A DNA stretch of 64,000 nt from Algoriphagus faecimaris (GTDB lineage: Bacteria > Bacteroidota > Bacteroidia > Cytophagales > Cyclobacteriaceae), in the NCBI RefSeq assembly GCF_900101705.1, contig NZ_FNAC01000024.1, forward strand, positions 1-64,000, read 5' to 3'. Position 1 is the stretch's first letter, and each line of letters begins with the position of its first letter. Shown piece by piece: positions 17,237-26,031 of the stretch. A program made the position numbers and the translations under genes. A model generated the notes under the pieces. It was given only the letters and a program-made list of their open reading frames with translations, had not been told where the DNA came from and ran no database searches.

Positions 17237-18556
17237 ATGGCAAATCAGGTGAAAGAGCAAGAAGCCATACCGGTTTCGAAAGTGCAGCGGGCAGCCAAGT
17301 TTTTTTCTACCGGAGCCAAGGTAGGAGGGAATTATGTGAAGCATTATGCAAAAAAAATGGTGAATCCCTCTTTGGACAAAGAATCACTTCATCAAAATAA
17401 TGCAACAGACATCTATAACTCCTTGAGTCAGCTCAAGGGATCTGCTCTAAAAGTAGCGCAGATGATGTCTATGGATAAAAACTTACTCCCTAGAGCTTAT
17501 CAAGATAAGTTTACTATGGCGCAATATTCCGCGCCCCCCTTGTCTTATCCTTTGGTAGTGAAGACTTTTCAAAAGTATTTTAGCAAAACTCCGGAGCAGT
17601 TATTCGAAACTTTCACGCGATCTGCTGTAAATGCAGCCTCTATCGGTCAGGTACATCAGGCAACCAAAGGGGATCAGCTTTACGCCGTAAAGATTCAATA
17701 TCCAGGTGTAGCAGATTCTGTAAGTTCTGATTTAAAATTGGTGAGACCTTTTGCTTTAAGACTCCTTAATATGAACGAAAAAGAACTCGATCATTACATG
17801 GAGGAAGTGGAGGAGCGATTGGTAGAGGAGACAGACTACGTGCTCGAAGTGGAAAGGTCTAGAGAGATTTCAGAAGCCTGCGCACACATACCTAATCTTA
17901 ATTTTCCGAAGTATTACGATGAGTTGAGCTCTGACAGGATCATTACGATGGATTGGATCCAGGGTCTTCACATTAAGGAGTGGATGGATACTAATCCCAG
18001 CCAAAAGTCGAGAAATCAGGTAGGCCAGGCACTTTGGGATTTTTACCATCATCAGGTACACAATCTAAAGCAAGTTCATGCCGATCCGCATCCAGGTAAT
18101 TTTATCATACAGGAACAGGATGTTTTGGGGATTATTGATTTTGGATGTGTGAAAGTAATTCCAGAGGATTTTTATCATGGTTATTTCTCTTTGATTAAGA
18201 GAGATCTTCTCATCAAAGAGGAAGAGCTAAATCAGATTTTCTACACCTTGGAGTTTATCTCTGATAAAGATACGGCTGAAGAACAAGCTTATTTCAAGGG
18301 AGTGTTTAAGGAAATGATTTCTCTTTTAGGAAAACCATTCCACGTAGATCGTTTTGATTTTGCAGATGATAGCTTCTTTGAGCAGATCTTCCAATTAGGA
18401 GATCGGATTTCCAATGATAAAATGTTTAAAAAATCCCGTCAGGCGAGAGGTTCAAGGCATGGCTTATATATCAATAGAACCTACTTCGGTCTTTATAATC
18501 TATTGAATCAGCTGCAAGCAGAAGTAGTGACGACTAAGCCAGAATGGCTCGAATAA
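17237..18556 (+). CDS. ABC1/AarF/UbiB-family atypical kinase
   Basis: This 439-aa member of the UbiB/COQ8 protein-kinase-like family shows an ATP-binding Lys151 in YAVKIQYPG, the alanine-rich loop AASIGQVHQ, catalytic HADPHPGNF and the metal-binding GIIDFGCVK. The hallmark KxGQ motif reads Lys72-Val-Ala-Gln75, with Ala in place of Gly. The canonical role is supporting quinone or isoprenoid-lipid metabolism through ATPase activity. No ubi or men genes are adjacent. It is cotranscribed with the TetR-like gene 3 bp upstream. Confidence 0.88.
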   Translation: MANQVKEQEAIPVSKVQRAAKFFSTGAKVGGNYVKHYAKKMVNPSLDKESLHQNNATDIYNSLSQLKGSALKVAQMMSMDKNLLPRAYQDKFTMAQYSAPPLSYPLVVKTFQKYFSKTPEQLFETFTRSAVNAASIGQVHQATKGDQLYAVKIQYPGVADSVSSDLKLVRPFALRLLNMNEKELDHYMEEVEERLVEETDYVLEVERSREISEACAHIPNLNFPKYYDELSSDRIITMDWIQGLHIKEWMDTNPSQKSRNQVGQALWDFYHHQVHNLKQVHADPHPGNFIIQEQDVLGIIDFGCVKVIPEDFYHGYFSLIKRDLLIKEEELNQIFYTLEFISDKDTAEEQAYFKGVFKEMISLLGKPFHVDRFDFADDSFFEQIFQLGDRISNDKMFKKSRQARGSRHGLYINRTYFGLYNLLNQLQAEVVTTKPEWLE

Positions 18557-18584
18557 GAATGTGTTTTGTGATTTGTTTAGATGA

Positions 18585-18612
18585 AAAATGACCTCTACTT
18601 GAGGTCATTTTT
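18585..18612. terminator. Bidirectional terminator between convergent genes
   Basis: AAAAATGACCTC and GAGGTCATTTTT form a 12-bp stem with loop TACTT, flanked by A-run and T-run, so it can stop both the kinase transcript and the GNAT transcript. The GNAT stop codon lies inside the hairpin. Confidence 0.9.
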
Positions 18613-19167
18613 TTTCCAATTTCGTTTGAGTGAAGGCCATTCATCAGCAAGTACACTGTAATAAATAGTATCTCTACGTCTTCCAGTACAAAGTAAGGTA
18701 TGACTGCGCAAGACTCCTTCTTCTTGGATGCCCATTCTCATAAGGGCTTTCCTTGCGGGTATATTGAGGATATCTGTTTTGATTTCTACGCGCATCAGTT
18801 CCATTTTCTCGAAAGCATATTCCAACATCAAAAATTTCATTTGTTGATTATAACCTTTACCCTGAAAATTTTTTCCAATCCAAGTCCAGCCTATTTCTAT
18901 CCTTTGGTCTCTAGCCGAGAAATTGCCAAATGCAGTCGAGCCAATCAACTCTTGACTAGCTTTATCTACCACTGTGAATTGAACCCTTTCTCCAGTAAAA
19001 CCTGGTTCAGCCCACTTTCCAAATTCTTCTAGTTGGCTAAGGTCATGAGTAAAATACTCCCAGAGAAGAGGGTCACCTGTGAGTTTCATCAGTAATGAAA
19101 AATCCTGCTTCATCATCGGACGAAGCAGGATGGATTGGTTTTCTAATATTAGAGGTTCTAGCTCCAT
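18595..19167 (-). CDS. GNAT acetyltransferase (RimJ/RimL-like)
   Basis: This 190-aa N-acetyltransferase resembles the Acetyltransf_3 group. Signature parts include ILRPMMKQDFSLL near the start, IEIGWTWIGKNFQGKGYN (acetyl-CoA loop with Q/G-x-G-x-G/N), and MRVEIKTDILNIPARKAL (the motif B helix). The ATG shares one base with the stop of the upstream aminotransferase gene (TAATG), so translation is coupled. Substrate is unknown; the aminotransferase product is a possible target but is predicted to be exported. Confidence 0.85.
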   Translation of the reverse strand: MELEPLILENQSILLRPMMKQDFSLLMKLTGDPLLWEYFTHDLSQLEEFGKWAEPGFTGERVQFTVVDKASQELIGSTAFGNFSARDQRIEIGWTWIGKNFQGKGYNQQMKFLMLEYAFEKMELMRVEIKTDILNIPARKALMRMGIQEEGVLRSHTLLCTGRRRDTIYYSVLADEWPSLKRNWKKNDLK

Positions 19168-20288
19168 TAGCCCAATACTTCTTTCAAGGTTTGGTTGAAA
19201 AGGGCTACTTCCTCCGGCGTACCTGTGGAGATTCTACACCAGTCGTTGAGTGGAGGAAAAGGTCTGCCAATGATGATGTTTTTATCTGCGAAGGTTTTGT
19301 TCAGTTCCACTATATCCTTTCCCGATTGGAAAAAGACAAAATTGGCATGTGAATCCAAGTAGGGGAGTTTCAATTCATCTAAGGTTTGTATGATGGAATT
19401 TCTAGCTTCTACCGTTTTTTCTATTGAAAAATCATAAAACTCCTTATCCATAAGTGCCGCTTTTCCAGCCTCTATGGCCATGATATTGGTATTGGCGACT
19501 ACACGTTCTCTTAGTTTTTTAGCCAAGTCAGGTTTGGCTATCAGGTATCCCAATCGTATTCCTGCTAAGCCGTATGCTTTGGAAAAAGTCCGTGAGACTA
19601 TCACATCCATTCCTTTTTTGACTAGCTCAACCATGGAGGGATAATTGGGCTCTGTGATGTAGTCATAGTAGGCTTCATCACTGAATACCACTGTTTTTTT
19701 GCTTACGGATTCGCAGAAGTCCATGACTTTTTGAGCCGGAAGGAGCTTTCCCGTAGGATTGTTAGGATTACAAAGGAAGACGAGCCGGGTTTCGAAGGAG
19801 ACTCTTTTTTCGATTTCTTCGAGATCAAAGTCCAAATCTTTATTCAATGGTACCCAATTAATATCTGTTCCCCAGAGCGCTGCATAGTCCATCATTGACA
19901 GAAATGTAGGTGCACAGCTGATGATTTCGCCACCTTGACCAAAGGTAATGCCGGCCACTTTTAGTCCTTCTGTGGAGCCAGCCACCAATACGATGTGATC
20001 TTCTGGGACACCCTCTTTTTCAGCGAGCATTTTCACCAAGCCTGCATTGTAGCTCCAAGGGTACCTACAGCCTAGGTCAAAATTATTGACCATAGCTTCG
20101 CGCATTTTTGCAGATGGGCCAAAGGGATTTTCATTTGAACCCAGGCGGATAGGTCCTTCTAAGGGGCGGGGATTGAATTTTTTGATTTCCTCAGCAGTCA
20201 AGGAATGGCTTAGATGAGCTCCCACGAGTGCCATGCCACTTCCTAAACTCGCTCTTTTGATCCATGATCTTCTTGATAATCCATTCAT
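19167..20288 (-). CDS. Tat-exported PLP aminotransferase, histidinol-phosphate aminotransferase-like
   Basis: This 373-aa fold-type I enzyme is related to HisC. It begins with a twin-arginine signal (SRRSWIKRASLGSGMALVG), which implies folded export to the periplasm. GSNENPFGPS, NPNNPTGKLL and SRTFSKAYGLAGIRLGY (PLP-binding lysine) are all present, and the C-terminal arginine region RISTGTPEE is intact. Exported HisC-like aminotransferases are not expected to serve histidine biosynthesis. It is coupled to the GNAT gene. Confidence 0.88.
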   Translation of the reverse strand: MNGLSRRSWIKRASLGSGMALVGAHLSHSLTAEEIKKFNPRPLEGPIRLGSNENPFGPSAKMREAMVNNFDLGCRYPWSYNAGLVKMLAEKEGVPEDHIVLVAGSTEGLKVAGITFGQGGEIISCAPTFLSMMDYAALWGTDINWVPLNKDLDFDLEEIEKRVSFETRLVFLCNPNNPTGKLLPAQKVMDFCESVSKKTVVFSDEAYYDYITEPNYPSMVELVKKGMDVIVSRTFSKAYGLAGIRLGYLIAKPDLAKKLRERVVANTNIMAIEAGKAALMDKEFYDFSIEKTVEARNSIIQTLDELKLPYLDSHANFVFFQSGKDIVELNKTFADKNIIIGRPFPPLNDWCRISTGTPEEVALFNQTLKEVLG

Positions 20289-20489
20289 ATTTTATTCATT
20301 TTGATTAGTAAAATACCAAGTTTTTTTGACTTGACTTATAGATTTTACATTTTTGGTGTAGAATTTTTAAATTATGTTTATTTAGGTTTAAGTAGCTATT
20401 ATAAAAATTTTATTCTAAAAATTTGCATTTATACAGAATAAATTTTTAAATTATACCAAATGCACAATAACCCTTAACCTCATTTTGTC

Positions 20490-21281
20490 ATGAAAAAAAT
20501 CTTGTTTTTCTTGGTTTGCGGGTTGCTTTGGTCCACTGTCCTCAGTGCCCAGCAAACACGGTATATGGTATTCGAATTTATCAAAGTTGAAAATGATCAG
20601 CTATTTGATTATATCGAGTTTAAAGAATTGATGGAAAAGGTATACAGACAAGCACGTAATGATGATCAAATCGTTGGTTGGGATTTTTGGTCGCTTCAAT
20701 CGGGAGCAGATCAGGGATCTTTTCAATACATCATGGTGACGCACTATGACGATCCTGTAAAAATGATGAGTGGCCTCGATGATCAAAAGATGCAAGAATA
20801 TACTAAAATAGCCTATCCACATCTGAATGAATCCCAAGTGGAGAAGCTCTTTCAAGAGGCCTTGGCTATGCGGGATATGCCGATGCGGCTTTATATGAAG
20901 GAAATAGTCACTACCAGTGATAATTTTCAAATGAAGCCGGGAGTTTTAGCTTCCTTTGACCTGATGAAGGCAAACGAAGGTAAATTTGATGCCTATGAAA
21001 GAGCTGAGATGGAAGTGTTTAAGCCTATTCATCAGCGGAATATTGAAAAAGGACTCATGGGGCATTGGAGTTTTCTGAGAACGGCACTTCCACTAGGCTC
21101 CGAGGCCAAATCCACCCATTTGACACTGAATATGTATAAGGATTACATGCAGTTTTTCAATGCTCAAGCCTATGAAGATATAGAGCAAACGGAGGAGCAG
21201 CGAAAAAGAGTTAATGAAGGATTAAACTCTAGAGACCAAAAATGGGTTTATCTAGCAACACTAGAAAATGTAGTACGTTAG
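20490..21281 (+). CDS. Secreted protein of unknown function with internal duplication
   Basis: A signal peptide ending STVLSAQ is followed by about 240 residues that I do not assign to a named family. The chain seems to repeat once: IVGWDFWSLQSG...YIMVTHYDD in the first half corresponds to LMGHWSFLRTAL...LTLNMYKD in the second. Each copy is preceded by a long helix and looks like a dimeric alpha/beta-barrel (ferredoxin-like) unit. A periplasmic or surface role is inferred. It is divergent from the aminotransferase gene. Confidence 0.7.
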   Translation: MKKILFFLVCGLLWSTVLSAQQTRYMVFEFIKVENDQLFDYIEFKELMEKVYRQARNDDQIVGWDFWSLQSGADQGSFQYIMVTHYDDPVKMMSGLDDQKMQEYTKIAYPHLNESQVEKLFQEALAMRDMPMRLYMKEIVTTSDNFQMKPGVLASFDLMKANEGKFDAYERAEMEVFKPIHQRNIEKGLMGHWSFLRTALPLGSEAKSTHLTLNMYKDYMQFFNAQAYEDIEQTEEQRKRVNEGLNSRDQKWVYLATLENVVR

Positions 21282-21305
21282 GCGTAAGTGTAGTCCGGTT
21301 TGTTA

Positions 21306-22511
21306 CTACCCAAGGAGGTCTCGAGACAAGGCCTCCTTTTCTTTTTTGAAATATCTAAAAAGTAATAATCCGATTATAGGTCCAATAGAAAGTGTACTCA
21401 TGGCTAGATGAGTAGGTAAATACCCCATCAGCCACTGTCCAAATTGTATGGATAGAATGGTCAGGCCAAAACCAAGGCAATTGACTAGGGTAAGTGCTGT
21501 ACCCCTGTAAATTGGTGGAGTAGCTTGTGCCACCAAGGTGGAAAATTGTGGTGAATCTGCTGTCACGAGCATTCCCCATATCAACAAAAAGAATAAAGCA
21601 AAGCCACTGGGAAAGGAAGGACTTATTACCGTCAATAGGCAGCAAATGCCACTTCCGATCAATGAGAATAAAGCTACTTTTTGACTGCCTTTTTTATTGG
21701 CGATGATGCCTCCCAAGGCGCAAGAAAGCCCTCCTATACCAATAATCAGAAAAGAGAAGATCCCATTTTCGAAACTGGCAAAATCAAATCCCAACAAAAA
21801 CCAAAGTAAAGCCGGTGTAAAGGCCCAAAAGGTATAGAGTTCCCACATGTGTCCAAAGTAGCCCGAAGCAGCACTTTTCAAGTCTGGGATTTTGCTAAGT
21901 TGGGGTAATAAAGTCCAATCAAATTTTGGGTTTTTTCTGCGAAAAGGTCCATCTGGCACAAAAAATCCAACTAGAAGTCCGCCTAAAGCAGCTAAAATGG
22001 AAGTGATCCAAAAGATCATTCGCCAGTCAAAATCTAGCTCCAATGCTCGAATAAGATGAGGAAAAGCTGTGCCCAGAACCAGTGCTCCGACCAAAAAGCC
22101 TAAAGCAGCCCCTAGTCCCTTTTCGAAATAATCTGAGGCTATTTTCATTCCTACCGGGTAGATTCCTGCCAAGAAAAACCCTACAGCAAAGCGAAGAAAT
22201 AAAACAGAACCCAAGGTCAGTGGAATCAGTGTGATCAAAAAATTAAAAACAGCTGCTATCAAAGCACTGATCAAAAAAACAAAGCCTGGAGAATAGCGGT
22301 CAGGGATGGAAAAAACAGCAAAGATTAAAGTGCCTGAAATAAAACCTAATTGTACAGCAGATGTAATCCATGCTGTCAGGTCCGTGGCCCCCAGAAATTG
22401 ACTGATCTGAGGGATAGCAGCATTTCCGGCAAACCAAAGCGAAGTACCTAGAAATTGAGCAATAACGATCAAAATCAAGGCACTTCGTGCTTGTATGGGT
22501 AGCTTAGGCAC
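21306..22511 (-). CDS. Major facilitator superfamily transporter
   Basis: About 401 aa with roughly 12 hydrophobic segments and an MFS-like layout: the first helix IVIAQFLGTSLWFAGNA, then AVGFFLAGIYPVGMKI and GFLVGALVLGTAFPH. There is no ATG near the start. GTG at 22511 or TTG at 22514 is used, both overlapping the end of the aldo/keto reductase gene, so translation is coupled. The substrate is unknown. The 3' end forms part of a terminator hairpin. Confidence 0.85.
   Translation of the reverse strand: MPKLPIQARSALILIVIAQFLGTSLWFAGNAAIPQISQFLGATDLTAWITSAVQLGFISGTLIFAVFSIPDRYSPGFVFLISALIAAVFNFLITLIPLTLGSVLFLRFAVGFFLAGIYPVGMKIASDYFEKGLGAALGFLVGALVLGTAFPHLIRALELDFDWRMIFWITSILAALGGLLVGFFVPDGPFRRKNPKFDWTLLPQLSKIPDLKSAASGYFGHMWELYTFWAFTPALLWFLLGFDFASFENGIFSFLIIGIGGLSCALGGIIANKKGSQKVALFSLIGSGICCLLTVISPSFPSGFALFFLLIWGMLVTADSPQFSTLVAQATPPIYRGTALTLVNCLGFGLTILSIQFGQWLMGYLPTHLAMSTLSIGPIIGLLLFRYFKKEKEALSRDLLG
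21312..21344. terminator. Terminator at convergent gene ends
   Basis: AAGGAGG and CCTCCTT pair across a 13-nt loop that has its own partial symmetry, followed by T-rich sequence on the plus strand. The left arm lies in the last codons of the MFS gene. It can end the plus-strand transcript of the duplicated secreted protein. Confidence 0.7.
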
Positions 22512-23523
22512 CAATGATAGATTGGATAGCTTTCAGTTCTTCCGAAGAAAACTGAGTGTTTTTTACTGCGTTGACATTATCATCCAGCTGCTCGGGCTTG
22601 GACACTCCGACCAAAACTGAGGTTATCCTAGGATCTTTGAGAAGCCAGGCGATAGCCATCTGAGCGAGGGTTTGTCCCCGTTTGATTGCGATATCATTCA
22701 GTGCCTTAATCATGGCGAGTTTGTCTTCGTTGATTTGCTCTGGTTTAAGGTAGCGTCCGTCCTTTGCAGCGCGTGAATCCTCAGGGATTCCTCCCAGGTA
22801 TTTATTGGTCAGCATACCTTGCTCTAGTGGAGAGAAGGCGATACTTCCAATGCCTTTATCACCCAATACATCCAATAAACCATCTTCTACCCATCGGTCT
22901 AGCATGCTGTAGCGAGGCTGATGAATGAGCAAGGGAGTTCCCATTTCTTTGAGAATTTGATAGGCCTTTGCAGTATCCTCTGCATTGTACTGCGAAATGC
23001 CCACATAGAGGGCTTTTCCCTGTCGGACGAGCTGATCGAGAGCTCCCATACTTTCCTCAATAGGGGTATTGGGATCGGGTCTGTGGTGATAGAAAACGTC
23101 TACATAGTCCAATCCCATCCGCTTAAGACTCTGGTCGCAACTGGCGATGATGTATTTTCTGGAGCCAAAATTTCCATAAGGGCCAGGCCACATGTCCCAT
23201 CCGGCTTTGGAAGATATCAGGAGTTCGTCCCGGTAAGTTTTAAAGTCTTTTTGTAAAATTCTTCCAAAATTTTCCTCAGCAGAACCAAAAGGAGGTCCGT
23301 AGTTATTGGCTAAGTCAAAATGACAAATCCCTAAATCAAAAGCTCTTCTAAGTATTTTTCTTCCTAAGGTAAAGTCTGCATTATGACCGAAATTATGCCA
23401 TAGGCCTAGGCTGATTTCAGGGAGTTGTAATCCGCTATTTCCGCAGTAGCGGTATTTCATCTGATCATAGCGATCCGAAGCAGCTTGATAGGGTGGAAGT
23501 GGGTTGTGATCATTGATGTGCAT
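22504..23523 (-). CDS. Aldo/keto reductase, YghZ/Gpr-like
   Basis: This 339-aa NADPH-dependent reductase resembles L-glyceraldehyde 3-phosphate reductase (YghZ) and the KCNAB-like group. Catalytic residues are visible: Asp and Tyr in FDLANNYGPPFGSAE, Lys in LISSKAGWDMWPG and His in DVFYHHRPD. The cofactor site appears in ISVLVGVSKPEQ-type sequence near the C-terminus. Its stop overlaps the MFS start and it follows the YfcC gene by 21 bp, so all three are probably cotranscribed. Confidence 0.92.
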   Translation of the reverse strand: MHINDHNPLPPYQAASDRYDQMKYRYCGNSGLQLPEISLGLWHNFGHNADFTLGRKILRRAFDLGICHFDLANNYGPPFGSAEENFGRILQKDFKTYRDELLISSKAGWDMWPGPYGNFGSRKYIIASCDQSLKRMGLDYVDVFYHHRPDPNTPIEESMGALDQLVRQGKALYVGISQYNAEDTAKAYQILKEMGTPLLIHQPRYSMLDRWVEDGLLDVLGDKGIGSIAFSPLEQGMLTNKYLGGIPEDSRAAKDGRYLKPEQINEDKLAMIKALNDIAIKRGQTLAQMAIAWLLKDPRITSVLVGVSKPEQLDDNVNAVKNTQFSSEELKAIQSIIGA

Positions 23524-23544
23524 GATTCAATAGGTTATTTTGAT

Positions 23545-24879
23545 TTATGCGAACCAAATTAAGGCGATAAAAAGGGATATCAAACTGATTCCTATTAGTA
23601 CAAGCCAAGTTTTGAAAATAAATTTTATCCAATCGTTGTATTGCACCCCGACTGCAGCAATGATAGCCATCATTCCGGCATTGGTAGGACTTAGCATATC
23701 CATCAGATTAGAAGCATATTGCGTGGCCAAGACGGCAAGCTGTCTGGAGATCCCCAACAAATCCATCAAGGGAACGGCAAGTGGAATGGTCAATACATTT
23801 TGTCCTGAAGTACTGGGTACGGGTATATGAATGAGACATTGACTGACAAATAACCCTGCCACCGCAATTTGACTGGGAAGGTTTTCTAAAGGAGAAAACA
23901 AGGCATAAATGATTGAATCGATAATCTGCCCTTTTTCTAATACCAGATAGACGGACCGAGCCAAGCCCACGATGACTCCGGGAAGAATAAGTTCTCCAAA
24001 TCCCGCGGAGTAGGTTCTTGCAGTACCGTTGATTCCCAGTTTTCCAATCAAGCCGCAGGAAATTCCAATGACAAAAAACAGCGCAGACATCTCATTATAG
24101 CCCCAATCGTATTGCGTGATTCCCCATCCCATGACAATAATTCCCCCCATTGATAAAAGGAGAATCAGGCCGTTTCTCCAGCCTATAGAAGAAGGCTCAA
24201 AGCTTAATTCTTCTTGTACTTTGACATTACTTCTGCCTTTTCTGATCATCAAAAATGTCCAGATTGCCAGCGCTATTCCAAAAAATACCATCCGGTAAAG
24301 CAAACCTTCGGCGACATCGAGTTGAGCTAGTTTCTGTCCCAATAGTCCATTGAAGGGATTGATGGGGGAGAAGGCAGCGCCTAGAAGTGATGAGCCCAAA
24401 GTCAAGCCCACGATGGATTTAATATCGTATTGGAGTTTTTTAGACAATAAAAGTAAAATCGGAGTCATTGCTATGATTTCCTCCTGCATGGCAATCGTAG
24501 CCCCTGCAAAGGAGAAAGCAAGAGAAAGGAAGATCAAAAGAAGAAAAGTATTGCCTCGGAATTTGGTAATAAGTGCCTCTACTCCCACTTGAAGTGCCCC
24601 TGTTTTTTCGACTACATAAAAGGCCCCACCAATCAACAGAATCAAAACTAAAATTTCACTGCCTAGAATAATTCCCTCGGGAATTGCGATAAACATTTCA
24701 TCAATGCCCAAATGGATCTTTTCTTGGGTTTCAAAGCTGCCCGGCAAAACCACTTCTCTGCCGCTTAGTTGGTCTTCACCACGCTTAAAATTACCGGAGG
24801 GAACCACAAAAGTAGCCAGCCAAGACACAAAAATGAAGGCAAGCAAGATGACAAGTAAGTGGGGAAAGGCGAGTTTCAT
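23545..24879 (-). CDS. YfcC/DcuC-type membrane carrier
   Basis: This 444-aa integral membrane protein starts with a signal-anchor helix and then VVPSGNF, the mark of the YfcC family. About 11-12 transmembrane segments follow. The repeats FAGATIAMQEE and VPSTSGQNVLTIPLAVPLMD are typical re-entrant loops of C4-dicarboxylate or amino-acid carriers. Exact substrate is unknown. It lies 27 bp after the serine hydrolase gene on the same strand. Confidence 0.85.
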   Translation of the reverse strand: MKLAFPHLLVILLAFIFVSWLATFVVPSGNFKRGEDQLSGREVVLPGSFETQEKIHLGIDEMFIAIPEGIILGSEILVLILLIGGAFYVVEKTGALQVGVEALITKFRGNTFLLLIFLSLAFSFAGATIAMQEEIIAMTPILLLLSKKLQYDIKSIVGLTLGSSLLGAAFSPINPFNGLLGQKLAQLDVAEGLLYRMVFFGIALAIWTFLMIRKGRSNVKVQEELSFEPSSIGWRNGLILLLSMGGIIVMGWGITQYDWGYNEMSALFFVIGISCGLIGKLGINGTARTYSAGFGELILPGVIVGLARSVYLVLEKGQIIDSIIYALFSPLENLPSQIAVAGLFVSQCLIHIPVPSTSGQNVLTIPLAVPLMDLLGISRQLAVLATQYASNLMDMLSPTNAGMMAIIAAVGVQYNDWIKFIFKTWLVLIGISLISLFIALIWFA

Positions 24880-24906
24880 CAGGATATGATTTTGTTTGTT
24901 GGCTCC

Positions 24907-26031
24907 TTAATGCTTTTTCTTGAGAAAAGGAATCAGCTGTTTTGCAAGGGTAATTCTAAATTCACGCTCATCTCGGGTATTGGATAGTATGACCAAGCCC
25001 TCCCCATTTTCGGGATCTACTACGAGTAAAGCGCTAAAGCCATTTTGAGCCCCAAAATGACCTAGGTAAACCTTCTCTTCCAATGGAATCAATTGAAAAC
25101 CTGCAATTTCATTATTGTTGAGATTATTTAACCATTCTAATTCTGGCTGAAGTCTTCCCAAACTTCCACGGCTGAGTTGAATCAAGGCCTTTGTCAGATC
25201 TTCGGCAGTGGAGATCATTCCCGAGGAAGGATAGGGGGTGACGGGCGATCTAAAGGAATTTTCTTTAAATCGTTTCCATATCCAGGTTTTTTGGTAACCC
25301 TGAATAGGAGGGAGAGTATCTTTTTCAGATTTTAAAAAATAACTCTGCATCATACCCAATTCATTGCTTAAAAAATCATTCATCAATTCATCAAATGGCC
25401 TTCCGCTTACTTCTTCAAGGAGATATCCGAGTAGTTCAAAGTTAAGGTCAGCGTAGGTCTTGTCTTTGCTATCGCTGTACACCTTTTTCCTTGATAATTC
25501 CTTTTCTACATAGGTCTTCAAATCACTCTTTTTGTTCAAATTAAGAAAAGACGCTATGCTCTTTCTGTCCCTTAAGCCAGATTGATGACTCAATAATTCT
25601 CTTAAAGTGAGTTTATCCAGTCTTGGGTACTTCCTTACCAAATCAGGACTTAATTCATTCAGGCTGTTGCTGAGTGTGATTCCTCGCTCTGAGAATTGAC
25701 GGGCAATTAGCAAAGCAGTGAAAATTTTGGAAAGAGAAGCGATATTGATACCGCTTTTAGCGGTTAAACTGTCTTTTTTCTCTAAAAAAGCATATCCAAT
25801 AGAATGAATATAGTTGACTTCGGAGTTCTTGACTAGACCAACAGATAATCCCGAAAGCTGATATTGATTGAGGGTGCTGATTAGGATTGAGTCGATTTTT
25901 TCCGCTTGACTTTTTGCTTCCATGGGTACAGGAAGTATTAGTTTAGGATAACTTCTCCACCATTCATATCCTAGAAAAAAAAGGAAGAGTATAGCAAAAA
26001 TGACAAGTATGAGCTTGAACGTGAGCTTCAT
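24907..26031 (-). CDS. Beta-lactamase-fold serine hydrolase (class C/esterase-like)
   Basis: This 374-aa protein has an N-terminal membrane anchor (residues about 5-22). The SxxK motif is Ser99-Leu-Ser-Lys102, the second motif is YADLNFELLG, and the third is GHFGAQNG. The pattern fits the Beta-lactamase (PF00144) group of periplasmic esterases, D,D-peptidases and amidases more than true antibiotic-resistance enzymes. The start overlaps the flavin monooxygenase stop by 4 bp (ATGA), showing translational coupling. Confidence 0.88.
   Translation of the reverse strand: MKLTFKLILVIFAILFLFFLGYEWWRSYPKLILPVPMEAKSQAEKIDSILISTLNQYQLSGLSVGLVKNSEVNYIHSIGYAFLEKKDSLTAKSGINIASLSKIFTALLIARQFSERGITLSNSLNELSPDLVRKYPRLDKLTLRELLSHQSGLRDRKSIASFLNLNKKSDLKTYVEKELSRKKVYSDSKDKTYADLNFELLGYLLEEVSGRPFDELMNDFLSNELGMMQSYFLKSEKDTLPPIQGYQKTWIWKRFKENSFRSPVTPYPSSGMISTAEDLTKALIQLSRGSLGRLQPELEWLNNLNNNEIAGFQLIPLEEKVYLGHFGAQNGFSALLVVDPENGEGLVILSNTRDEREFRITLAKQLIPFLKKKH

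Noticed and set aside
24907..26031. Antibiotic-resistance beta-lactamase
   Set aside because: Membrane anchoring, the weak second motif and the operon context fit a general serine hydrolase better.
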